Position numbering within the stretch: the stretch's first letter is position 1
The DNA itself: not shown here
Below: more notes on this DNA, generated by a model
What the model was told of the DNA's origin: nothing
What the model saw: only the letters and a program-made list of their open reading frames with translations
Database searches by the model: none
Assembly (NCBI GenBank): GCA_964036195.1
Contig: OZ038459.1
Location: 7,933,206-7,997,205 of the forward strand
Origin: Sphaerolaimus hirsutus
Lineage: Eukaryota > Nematoda > Chromadorea > Monhysterida > Sphaerolaimidae
Length of the DNA: 64,000 nt
Direction of reading: 5' to 3'

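Noticed and set aside
1..64000. tRNA genes
   Set aside because: No cloverleaf with A and B boxes was recognised by eye; not an exhaustive search.

Overview
This is a 64 kb piece of an invertebrate animal genome. The evidence is a many-exon gene with short GC-rich exons in AT-rich introns, GT-AG splicing, a BEL/Pao LTR retrotransposon (a metazoan lineage) and a dense load of non-autonomous DNA transposons. The exact phylum cannot be fixed. A weak 5S-like fragment next to a spliced-leader-like stretch at 61.0-61.15 kb would fit a nematode, but acceptors lack the strict UUUUCAG of chromadorean nematodes. One 200-N assembly gap (36585-36784) falls in coding sequence.

Host gene 1 (+ strand, the whole window, both ends missing) is a homologue of the lysosomal trafficking regulator (LYST / Drosophila mauve). 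I trace 39 exons. Nearly every junction is phase-compatible; the exceptions are the 3' end of the 36.3 kb exon and the reading across the gap. The exons give about 2,370 codons: an armadillo-like helical region (1-5.4 kb), a probable concanavalin-A-like domain (17.5-20.5 kb), a second helical region (35.4-58.7 kb), a PH-BEACH domain (59.0-59.6 kb) and the start of the BEACH domain (60.0-64.0 kb), which carries the signature [13 protein letters not shown] and [12 protein letters not shown].

Host gene 2 (- strand, 25912-21479) is a complete eight-exon AMT-type ammonium transporter of 514-515 residues. It is nested antisense in the 14.8 kb LYST intron.

Mobile DNA: a full-length 12,283 bp BEL/Pao element (39988-52270, - strand) has 1,101 bp LTRs differing at about three sites, a 5-bp target duplication CGCCC, Gag-protease-RT, RNase H-integrase and a large Env-like ORF. 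A 380-residue second reading frame overlaps the Env tail. Many small elements lie in introns. Several hAT-type families are proved by exact 8-bp target duplications, one of which duplicates a LYST splice acceptor. There are also TA-flanked foldback elements with CCGTATTTCCTCGAAATACC ends, several other foldback families, a 3.2 kb G-rich minisatellite and a 24-bp minisatellite.

The most interesting feature is a family of near-palindromic 195-325 bp hairpins with ends like TGCCAGTCCCAGACCCTGTA. Three LYST introns (52576-52900, 54407-54603, 59286-59480) consist of one copy each, with the element ends coinciding with the splice sites. Further copies lie inside other introns. This is what is expected of introners, transposons that create introns.
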